From: Streptomyces sp. Ncost-T10-10d
GTDB taxonomy: Bacteria; Actinomycetota; Actinomycetes; Streptomycetales; Streptomycetaceae
Length of the DNA stretch: 64,000 bases
Reading direction: 5' to 3'
Assembly: GCF_900091955.1 (NCBI RefSeq)
Contig: NZ_FMDF01000120.1
Span: 1 to 64,000 of the forward strand
The notes beneath the pieces were generated by a model, which had not been told where the DNA came from, ran no database searches, and saw only the letters and a list, made by a program, of their open reading frames with translations. A program made the position numbers and the translations under genes. This document shows, in pieces, positions 36,423-44,762 of this stretch (the first letter of the stretch is position 1; each line of letters starts with the position of its first letter).

Positions 36423-39400
36423 ATGCCTGACACCGATCTTCTGCGTGCCAGCCGTGACGGCGATCAGTTCCACTATCACTGGGCGGCTCGGCAGGCGCTG
36501 AAGCTGTTGCTCCCTGGTGCAGATTTGACTGCGATCGCCGTCGAGGGCGTGTCGCAGGATGACACGACGGGGCGCGACGGTGAAGACGTCATTGACATCG
36601 CCGAGTACTACGGCGCGACCGGACTTCGCGAAGCGAACCGCGTGGTGTATCGCCAGCTGAAGCATTCGACTGCGCGGGCCACCGAGGAGTGGACCGTGTC
36701 GGGACTTGGCGGCACCGTCAGCGGGTTTGCAGAGAAGTACCGACGAATCAAGCTGGAGTCGCCGGGACTTGAGCGGAAGGTCATCTTCGAGTTCCTATCC
36801 AACCGGCCGGTCCGCGACTCCGTTCTGCGTGCGATCAGGGTTCTGGCAGTGGGCGGTGAGCTCGGCGACTACGCTCACGAGGTCAAATTTCTCAAACAGT
36901 ATGCGGGGTTCACGGACGACGCAGACGGCGAAGCCGGTTTCTTCAAACAGCTACAAGTGGATCCCACAGCGCCAGGCTTGCTGCGACTCGAAGGGCTGTT
37001 CCGGCTGGATCTAGCCGGATTTCTGCCCGGCGCTCCCGATGTGCAGCCCCTTCTGCTGAAAGAGATGATCGCGCGACGCGCGACCTCGCTGGAGACGAAT
37101 CACGTCGTCGACCGCTCCACTGTGCTTACTGCTCTCGGGGTCCCACCAGAGCGCCTTCTGCCTGCCCCCAACCTCATCGACCCGCCCGGACGCGTCATTG
37201 TGACTCCGCAGTCTCGTGCGATCGTCGACGACATCGTGCGGCTCGCCCCGCGGCCTGTCATTGTCCACGCGGCCGGCGGTGTCGGGAAATCTGTGCTTGC
37301 CACGCAGATTGAACGGAACTTGCCGACGGGCTCCATCACTCTCGTCTACGACTGCTTCGGGAACGGGAGTTACCGTCGCTCCAGCTCGCCCCGTCACCAG
37401 CATCAACAAGGCTTGGTCCAGCTGGCTAATGAGCTTGCTGCGCATGCCCTTTGCGATCCGTTGATTCCGGCTGGTACGGCCCAGCCGACCGATTACGCGA
37501 AGGCGTTCGTGGTGAGAGTCCGGGGGGCGGCAGAAGCCATCGCGGCCTCCACCCCGGGGGCGCTCTTGGTTCTCGTAGTGGACGCGGCCGACAATGCGGC
37601 TCTCATCGCGAGAGATGGTGGTGAGCGTGCCTTCGTCGCAGACCTGTTGCGGGAGGCACTACCGGACAACGTGCGACTCGTCATGTTGTGCCGCACCGAA
37701 CGCGTCGATCTGCTGGAACCGCCGCCTGGTGTCCACAGAATCGAGCTCACGGGATTCGGCGTCGCCGAATCCAGGCAGCATTTGGCGTCTGTGTTCGGAG
37801 TGGTCACGGAGGCACAGGCGGCCGAGTTCCACCGTCGTACCGGCGGCAACCCCCGTGTCCAAGCGTTCGTTCTCAGCACGGCCTCGGACCTCGAGTCCTG
37901 TCTCGGCTCTCTCGGGGAGGCGAGACATCCCGACGTCTCCTTGCTCGACGAACTCCTGCAGAGCTTGGTGGACCAGTGTAAGGACGCCAACCATCATCTG
38001 AGTGCGGAGATCGACCGACTGTGCGAGGCCATGGCCGCACTCCGGCCGAGGATCCCCGTAGGCGTTCTGGCCGAGCTGTGCAGCGTGCCGGCCTCGGTCA
38101 TCCACAGTTTCGCAGCGGATCTCCGCCGCCCTCTGCTCGTCGATGGTGACGCCCTGCAGTTCCGTGACGAACCGACCGAGACTTGGTTTCGAACCAGGTA
38201 TCGTCCGACCGGCCAGTCCCTGATTGACCTCATCGACCGCCTGACGCCGCTCGCCGCAGGCGAACCGTATGTGGCAGCTTCTTTGCCGCAACTGCTGTGG
38301 GAGGCCGGTCAGGTCGACACTTTGGTTGAGCTGGCGATCACCGACGGCGCGCTCCCCGAGGGGGACGATTTGGAACAACGGGAGATCGCTCAGCAGCGGG
38401 CTCAGTTCGCCCTCAAGGCCACGCTACGCGTGGGCAAGGAATGGGAGGCGGCCCGGCTTGCAGTCAAGGCTGGCAGCCTGGCCGCCGGCCACTCTCGTCG
38501 GCTTCATCTGCTGAGGAGCAACACCGATCTAGCGGGCGCGTTCCTGGACGCCAGCACGGTCGAAGACATAGTGGCGAACCGCAGCCTTGCCACGGACTGG
38601 CCAGGTTCCAACCTTCACTTCGAAGGCGCCTTGCTCTCGTTCGCCGCAGGCCAGACCGACTTCGCCCGCAGTCGACTGCGCAGCGCGGCGGAATGGCTCA
38701 AGGCATGGGTGCGGCGGCCTGACGACGATCCGCACCGACACCACGTCACCGCGGCGGACATTGCTGAAGTCGCCTTCGGACTACTCAACACCGACGGTGT
38801 GGAGGCATGCGCCGAGTACTTGGCCCGATGGCGCCCCAATCGAGTTGGCTTCGAAGCTGGAGTGATCATCACTACCCGGCTAGCCGACTCGGGCCGTACC
38901 GAGGAACTGGAGGCCCTCGGCCACGCGGCCACGCGCTTGAAGTACCTCCAGTTCGCCGTCGCCTATGCCGCCTGGCAGGCCAACCTCGTGTGCCAGGCAC
39001 CGCTTGCGCGGCGCCTGGTGAGAATGCTGAAGCGCCAACGCAGACCCGTCTCCTTTCGCCGACATCCGGGTGTCCCGGAGGAGAACAAGGCACTTCCGGC
39101 GGTCGGTTGGATCATCGCCATGGGGCTGCGCCACGGCGTGCTGTCGGACACGGAGGCCGAACGGATCCTGCGTCTCAATCTCCCTGACGACCTGGGCCGG
39201 GGTGCCGGAAGCCGCTACGGCCTGAACACCGACACACTTGCCCTCCTGTGCGGCTTCGCGCTGCTTTCTAAGATCCGGAGGCAGCCCTTCGATGCAGACA
39301 TGGTTGCGGGCGACGACGTCCTGGAAGCGCGGCAACATCCTCATACGTACTCGCGCACACTGAACGACCACGAGCAGAGCGTCGTGCCCCTCGGTGCCTG

Positions 39401-42400
39401 GGCGAGCCTCTGGATCGACTGCCTAGTCGGAGCCTCCGGCGACACACAAGTCCCGTTCCGGGATCTCGTGGCCTCTATGCCGGGACAGCATGGTGGACAT
39501 GAGGTGCCGTACTTCCTGTATCGAGGGGTCGCGCGACTCGGTGTCCGGATTCTCGCCTTCGGCTCGTCCGAGGTGACGCGTCAGCTCCTGCTCGACTGGT
39601 ACCGGGCCATGCAGAGGAACATTGCAGACGAAGTCCTGATTGACGCCGTCCGCGCAGCGGCCCCCGTCGATGAATTGCAGCACATCGCTGTCGAACTCGC
39701 GGAGTCCGTCGCTGCGTCGCTCGACACCACTCAGGACAGTGCTGAGTACAAGGCGGAGCGGATGGTGAAACTCGCTCGCGCAGTCCAACGATTTGACACA
39801 CGCGAGGCTCACGCCTACTTCACCAGGGCGATCGATCTGACCGACCGTGTGGGCGACGACGTACATGTGCTGTGGGGGAGCGTCCTCGCCGTCGCTCGCC
39901 GAGCCTCCGAGGGCAATCACGACGACGATCGCCGCGCATATCGCGTTGCACAGCTTGCCGAGAGCATTCAGCCCTATCTCGGGGACGGAATGGATCATGC
40001 CGCGGTCCTGAGCGTCATGGGCCGCTTGAACCCGACGACCGCGACAGTCGTCGCCTCCCGTTGGCGTGACCGTCGGTTGTGTTCTGAGGGTCCGTTCATT
40101 CAGGCACTTCTCGACGAGAAAGCGGGCCCGCTTACTCCCTCCGCGGTCACTGCTCTGGCGACGGTGCCGTTCGACGAGTACCGTGTCGGCGCCCTCCAGC
40201 TCGTTGAACGAGCCCTTCGCGAGGCTCCCGACGACGGCGAACGCATCGCCGGGATTCTGGGAGAGTTCCTGCGGGCACGTCGTTTCAGCAGCGAGTCCTT
40301 CGAACGCCTTGACCACGCCACCAGCGAATTGGGCATCGACCTCTCTGGCACGTTGTTCGCCGTCCGGTCCCGCAACATCGCGTTCGCAGCGTCGTCCGGC
40401 TACAGCTCTCCCCGGTGGACGCGGGGTGAGGAGGACGAAGGGCGGATGGCGCGTACGCGACAGTTGGAGGCTGCCCTAGCAGCGTGTGATCTCTCCACCC
40501 AGGAGGGCTGGGAGAAGGCTCGCCAACTGGTTCGCGGATCGGACCACTTGCTGCGTATGGAGCAGGTCATCGACCACGCGGTCAGGGTCCCCCTGCGCAA
40601 ACTCGACGACATGCTCATCGCATTTCAGTCCAACCCCCACCTCAGCACCTTCGACTACACACATCTGGTCCAGAGGCTGGAAGAGCTGCCCTTGCTGCCC
40701 CTGGCCGCCCGCCAGCAACTACGTCACCTCGCTGACACGGTCACCACGCGGTTCAGCCGGGAACTGACCACAAAGGGCTACGAGCCGATCAAACTACAAG
40801 GGCTCGCCGGTCTGGCCGGCACACCTGATGCGGATCTGCTCGGAACGGCACTCCGGGAACTCGGTTCGCAGCCTGCTGTGTTCCTCCCCGAGGAGTGCTA
40901 CTACCTGGCGGCCCGGCTCGCTCCACGGCTCACCGGCGTACAGGCGCAGGTCGTCCTGGACGACTACGGGACCATGCTGGCCGGCCTCGCCCCCGAGGAT
41001 TCGGCCGACGGGATGTTCGCCGATCTTCCCGCCAAACCAGCAGCGGCTGCAGAATGCTTCGCAGGCTATCTATGGGCGGTTCTCGGTGACCCCGAGCACG
41101 GCGCTAGGTGGCGGGCGGCGCACTGCGTCCGACTCCTCGCCGAACTCGGTTGCAAAGAAGAACTCGACGCGCTGCAGCGCTTCGCGCTGGGCAGTCTTGA
41201 CGTCACCCCGTTCCACGATGCCCGTCTGCCTTTCTACGACCGACACGCCCTCCAATGGCTACTCTTCGCCCTTGCACGCGCCGCTCAGAACACGGCAACG
41301 CATCAAGGACTGATCGAATTCGAGCCGTTGCTGCGTAAGGTCGTCTTCGATGACGAACCGCATGTCGTGATGCAGGAAAGTGCGAAAGTGATCTGCGTCG
41401 CCCTGGCCTCTTCCGGCTACGGAAGTCTGACAGCAGACGAACTCGACATCGTGCGCAGCATCAACAGACCGAAGAATGTTGTCAGCCAGTCATGGGCTGA
41501 ACGCAGGGCAAGGGAATCGAGTGACGCGGATGAGGGATCCCTCGCACTTGAGCCGAGCGAATTCCGGTTCGACTGGGACTTCAAAGACCGCTGGTGCAAA
41601 CCGCTAGGGGAGGCTTTCGGGATCTCAGAGGAGACGGTCCTGCGACTCGCCGGGCACACCATCACGGCCACCTGGCAGCTCGCCTGTCGTGGCGTACATG
41701 AGGACGACCCGCGCTACGCGCTCAAGTTGTACAGGGAAGGAAGCACCTTCGCCCATCATACGACCTGGCCGGACGCCGACGATCTAGACTTTTATCTCTC
41801 CACCCACGCCGTGTGGTCTGTCGCCGGGGAACTGCTGAAGACGCATCCCGTGTACCGGGACAGCGAGGCGGACACAGACCTGTTCACCGACTGGCTCGGT
41901 GACTTCCTACTCACGCGCGACGACGGCAGATGGCTTGCCGACCGGCGAGACCCCTCGCCCCAAAGCGTCTTCCAGGGACCATACGACTCACCAAGACCCG
42001 ACTGGATCTGGCGGTTGAACAGCCAGCACTTCAGTGAGCGTCTCCTGGCGAGCGACGGGTGGGTCACGGTCTGGGAGAGCTCCGACGACACGAGCTATGA
42101 GGCCGCGCAACAAGTCCTGATCCGCAGCGCTCTGGTCACTCCCGAAAAGGCCAGGGCGCTCGCGCTCGCCCTGCAGACCGCCCCTTCGTACATGGCATAC
42201 CGCATCCCGGACGCCGACGACAGTGAGTACCAGTTCGATACCCAAGGCTTCCAACTGACGGGATGGATTGCCGTCCCGGACGGCCGCGAAGGCCAGGACA
42301 ACAGAGACCCGCTAGCCGGCGGGGTCCGGTACCCGCCGTACCGGCCCGTTGAGGAATTCGTCGGTCTGCTTGGGCTGGAACCGGACGCAGACATGCGCGA

Positions 42401-42707
42401 ATGGACCCGTGCCGACGGCCTCGCCCTCCGCAGCACTGTCTGGGACGACACAGCCGCGACCAGCTCGGACCGAGTAACAGGAACTGAGGGACAGCGGCTG
42501 GAAATCCGGCGCGATGCCCTCCAGCAAATCCTTTCCCTGACCGGACGCAGCATGATCGTTGAAGTGATGATCGACCGCACTCATAAAGACCACAATGAGC
42601 CCTACTCGGTGAGGTACGACCAAGACGATGACGAATCCCTCCCCCCACGCGAAAGGTCCTACAAGATTTACCTCTTCGATGACTCCGGAAGATGCGGAGA
42701 GCTTTGA
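36423..42707 (+). CDS. Avs-like STAND NTPase with N-terminal PD-(D/E)XK (Cap4/DUF4297-like) nuclease domain
   Basis: A 2,094-residue protein. Residues 1-200 look like a Cap4-type nuclease: FHYHWAARQALKLLL, VEGVSQDD, the acidic GEDVIDIAEYYG and the QLK of VVYRQLKHS. Residues about 270-560 are a STAND/NACHT-like NTPase with Walker A HAAGGVGKSVLA and Walker B LLVLVVDAADNA. The remaining 1,500 residues are alpha-helical repeats ending in a beta-rich tail. This layout and size match Avs anti-phage sensors, which bind a phage protein through the C-terminal repeats and then activate the nuclease. ATG 36423 has GGGAG 5 bases upstream. A small partner gene follows. The Avs call is by architecture only. 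Confidence 0.75.
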   Translation: MPDTDLLRASRDGDQFHYHWAARQALKLLLPGADLTAIAVEGVSQDDTTGRDGEDVIDIAEYYGATGLREANRVVYRQLKHSTARATEEWTVSGLGGTVSGFAEKYRRIKLESPGLERKVIFEFLSNRPVRDSVLRAIRVLAVGGELGDYAHEVKFLKQYAGFTDDADGEAGFFKQLQVDPTAPGLLRLEGLFRLDLAGFLPGAPDVQPLLLKEMIARRATSLETNHVVDRSTVLTALGVPPERLLPAPNLIDPPGRVIVTPQSRAIVDDIVRLAPRPVIVHAAGGVGKSVLATQIERNLPTGSITLVYDCFGNGSYRRSSSPRHQHQQGLVQLANELAAHALCDPLIPAGTAQPTDYAKAFVVRVRGAAEAIAASTPGALLVLVVDAADNAALIARDGGERAFVADLLREALPDNVRLVMLCRTERVDLLEPPPGVHRIELTGFGVAESRQHLASVFGVVTEAQAAEFHRRTGGNPRVQAFVLSTASDLESCLGSLGEARHPDVSLLDELLQSLVDQCKDANHHLSAEIDRLCEAMAALRPRIPVGVLAELCSVPASVIHSFAADLRRPLLVDGDALQFRDEPTETWFRTRYRPTGQSLIDLIDRLTPLAAGEPYVAASLPQLLWEAGQVDTLVELAITDGALPEGDDLEQREIAQQRAQFALKATLRVGKEWEAARLAVKAGSLAAGHSRRLHLLRSNTDLAGAFLDASTVEDIVANRSLATDWPGSNLHFEGALLSFAAGQTDFARSRLRSAAEWLKAWVRRPDDDPHRHHVTAADIAEVAFGLLNTDGVEACAEYLARWRPNRVGFEAGVIITTRLADSGRTEELEALGHAATRLKYLQFAVAYAAWQANLVCQAPLARRLVRMLKRQRRPVSFRRHPGVPEENKALPAVGWIIAMGLRHGVLSDTEAERILRLNLPDDLGRGAGSRYGLNTDTLALLCGFALLSKIRRQPFDADMVAGDDVLEARQHPHTYSRTLNDHEQSVVPLGAWASLWIDCLVGASGDTQVPFRDLVASMPGQHGGHEVPYFLYRGVARLGVRILAFGSSEVTRQLLLDWYRAMQRNIADEVLIDAVRAAAPVDELQHIAVELAESVAASLDTTQDSAEYKAERMVKLARAVQRFDTREAHAYFTRAIDLTDRVGDDVHVLWGSVLAVARRASEGNHDDDRRAYRVAQLAESIQPYLGDGMDHAAVLSVMGRLNPTTATVVASRWRDRRLCSEGPFIQALLDEKAGPLTPSAVTALATVPFDEYRVGALQLVERALREAPDDGERIAGILGEFLRARRFSSESFERLDHATSELGIDLSGTLFAVRSRNIAFAASSGYSSPRWTRGEEDEGRMARTRQLEAALAACDLSTQEGWEKARQLVRGSDHLLRMEQVIDHAVRVPLRKLDDMLIAFQSNPHLSTFDYTHLVQRLEELPLLPLAARQQLRHLADTVTTRFSRELTTKGYEPIKLQGLAGLAGTPDADLLGTALRELGSQPAVFLPEECYYLAARLAPRLTGVQAQVVLDDYGTMLAGLAPEDSADGMFADLPAKPAAAAECFAGYLWAVLGDPEHGARWRAAHCVRLLAELGCKEELDALQRFALGSLDVTPFHDARLPFYDRHALQWLLFALARAAQNTATHQGLIEFEPLLRKVVFDDEPHVVMQESAKVICVALASSGYGSLTADELDIVRSINRPKNVVSQSWAERRARESSDADEGSLALEPSEFRFDWDFKDRWCKPLGEAFGISEETVLRLAGHTITATWQLACRGVHEDDPRYALKLYREGSTFAHHTTWPDADDLDFYLSTHAVWSVAGELLKTHPVYRDSEADTDLFTDWLGDFLLTRDDGRWLADRRDPSPQSVFQGPYDSPRPDWIWRLNSQHFSERLLASDGWVTVWESSDDTSYEAAQQVLIRSALVTPEKARALALALQTAPSYMAYRIPDADDSEYQFDTQGFQLTGWIAVPDGREGQDNRDPLAGGVRYPPYRPVEEFVGLLGLEPDADMREWTRADGLALRSTVWDDTAATSSDRVTGTEGQRLEIRRDALQQILSLTGRSMIVEVMIDRTHKDHNEPYSVRYDQDDDESLPPRERSYKIYLFDDSGRCGEL

Positions 42708-43392
42708 GCGCACCCTCGAACTGGGCAAAGAGATCGCAGCTAGCCTCCCGGACCACGATGTACTGGGCCGATGGATGGCCCACCACATCGGCGACTTGAT
42801 CATCCGCGCCGAGACAGCCTCTGAGGCGGAAGCTGACGACGTACGCCGTGAAACGGCGACCGCTGTGCTCGCGCTTTGGAACCACCGGGCGGCACTCCCC
42901 ATCTCCAGACCGCCGCTCGACACGTTCGGGCCCGTCTTCACCGCTCTGGAACGGCTGAACGAGCCTCAAGACCCGTGGGACTTCTACCGGATGTTCCAGC
43001 GGGGGAGTGAACCCAGCGAGGACGACATGGCAGCAGCGCCGCTGCTTCGGATCGCATTGAACCTTGAGGAGATCGTCCGCCGCGTCGTACGTACGATCGT
43101 CACAGTCGCTGCACTGGAAGCCGCCGACAGGGAGGCGAAGTGGCTGAGGCTCTCTGACCATGTCGAAGACGACGAGCAACGAGCCGCGCGGGATGCGATC
43201 CTCGAGTTGGCACGAACCCTCGAAACGTACGCCGGTGATACTGACGGTCAACCAGCAGCGGGGGATACCAGGCTCTCGAAGTTGATCACTGACCTCCTGC
43301 GAGCCGAGGCTCAGCTCGCAGAAGCCCGGGGAGCACTTGAGGACCGTCTACCCGGGAATCGGTCAGAGAGCGAGTCCGGTGGTCCTGTGTGA
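42679..43392 (+). CDS. Unknown protein coupled to the Avs-like gene
   Basis: A 237-residue protein from ATG 42679 that overlaps the end of the large gene by 29 bases. An earlier ATG at 42628 would overlap by 80 bases. It is predicted mainly helical and acidic (TPEDAESFERTLELGKEI, LLRIALNLEEIVRRVVRTIV) with a C-terminal coiled-coil-like stretch (SKLITDLLRAEAQLAEARGA). There is no signal peptide or membrane segment. I do not recognise a family. The tight overlap says it is made together with the STAND protein, probably as a regulator, adaptor or second effector. Confidence 0.7.
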   Translation: MTPEDAESFERTLELGKEIAASLPDHDVLGRWMAHHIGDLIIRAETASEAEADDVRRETATAVLALWNHRAALPISRPPLDTFGPVFTALERLNEPQDPWDFYRMFQRGSEPSEDDMAAAPLLRIALNLEEIVRRVVRTIVTVAALEAADREAKWLRLSDHVEDDEQRAARDAILELARTLETYAGDTDGQPAAGDTRLSKLITDLLRAEAQLAEARGALEDRLPGNRSESESGGPV

Positions 43393-43816
43393 GGGCGGGG
43401 GACATCTGTTGCTGCTGATTGACCTCGGCAGTTCACGACGGCCTCATGCAATTGGCGGACTGTTTCGGCGTGTTGTGCTGAGGGGGCAGCGCGGGCATGC
43501 CTCGTCGATCGGTGGGGTGCCGTCGTCGCCTTCCTGAACGTCTCGGCGCCAACGATCATGTCCAGGTTTCGGGAGCATTCAGCTGGATGCCCAGACATGG
43601 GTCAAGCTTGTTGGTGTGCAGGCCGGTTGGAGAGCACTTCCACAACAACCTCGCCTTGATCGCCCTGCCCCGTCCCCGGACTGAGGTCGAATTGATCCTC
43701 GACGGACTTGGTTAGTCAGGTGAGGTGACCTGTCCAGGCATGCTCATGGTCGCGCGTAAAGGACGCCATTACTGCAAGCTCCTGCCGCTGCGTCAATGAC
43801 ATGCTAGGGAGTTTGT
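43393..43816. other. Gap with no recognised gene
   Basis: It lies between converging genes. Short open frames exist on both strands, but none has a ribosome site or familiar sequence, and base composition drifts from the coding pattern. It is possibly old mobile-element debris. Confidence 0.4.
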
Positions 43817-44527
43817 TCATGGCGCCTCGTGTGACGACTGGGGCCGTGCTGGGTTTGGAGTGATGAACACCGCGAGGCAGCGGAATTCGCTACTTGGGCC
43901 CTCAAACTGGGTGTACGGACGCCAGGCGAGCGTGTAGGCGCCGCGCAGCACTCGGGTGTTGTCCGGGAAGGAACCGCCGGCCCACAGCAAGGTGCCGCTC
44001 AGTTGGCGCCCGTGGTGGATGCGGAACTCCTCGTCCCTGGTGGGCATCCTGCGTTGCCTGGGGCGCCACAGGGCCGCCTCGTTTGTGATGAGCAGGGCCA
44101 GCCCGTTCTGGTCCTCGCGGTCGCAGAAGCGTTCCAACCTTGCTACGTCCCGCAGGAAGTCCCTACGTGCGACGTCTGGGGCGTTGTGTCCGCGCAAGGC
44201 GTACTCCTCGGGAGGCGTCCCTGCTGTACCCGACCATTGTCGGGTCACGTACTTGAACTCGATTGCCGTACGGCTCGCCGGCCCCAGGCACAGTAGGTCC
44301 AGGTACTCCGAGGCGTTGCTTCCGCGCACCGGGATCTCGAGACGGCACCTGACATCCGGTGCGACCTCGCCTACAGCGAGGGCGAAACTGTGCTGGAGAT
44401 CGGCCTCGGAGTGGAACACCGGCCGCCGCGCGCGTAGACACTCCAGGACTTCGTCCAGAGTGGCGCTACCCGCGATCGTCTCCAGAGTGGCGGGCGGGGG
44501 CGGGGGTGTTGGCATCGGCGTGGCCAT
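43817..44527 (-). CDS. Predicted PD-(D/E)XK nuclease-fold protein
   Basis: A 236-residue protein from ATG 44527 (MATPMPTPPPPP); the frame is open to 44644. The centre carries a nuclease-like arrangement: SEADLQHSFALAV (acidic helix), EIPVRG, then EYLDLLCLG and TAIEFKYVTR, giving D...E-x-K. This is the core of restriction-endonuclease-like folds. The C-terminal half has ARLERFCDREDQNGLALLIT and YTLAWRPYTQF. Stand-alone proteins of this type in islands often act in defence or repair. It is transcribed towards the Avs-like unit and is probably independent. No partner gene is obvious. Confidence 0.65.
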   Translation of the reverse strand: MATPMPTPPPPPATLETIAGSATLDEVLECLRARRPVFHSEADLQHSFALAVGEVAPDVRCRLEIPVRGSNASEYLDLLCLGPASRTAIEFKYVTRQWSGTAGTPPEEYALRGHNAPDVARRDFLRDVARLERFCDREDQNGLALLITNEAALWRPRQRRMPTRDEEFRIHHGRQLSGTLLWAGGSFPDNTRVLRGAYTLAWRPYTQFEGPSSEFRCLAVFITPNPARPQSSHEAP

Positions 44528-44762
44528 GACGCCATTGAAGACTGTGCGGCCTGCCCATGTCAGCTGACGTCGACTACCGTCGACAGGACGTCGGCCACAT
44601 TGCTGGACGCCGAGGCGCTCATGATCCGCCGAATGTATCTTCAAAGGGGCCGATACCGAGGATGCCGTCGGGCGGCAGCGATCTCCTAAAGAAGGTTGAT
44701 ACGACGGAACCCGGGCTTGCTCGACTACTGGGTGCAGCGGCGGGGTGCATCGTGACCGACGG

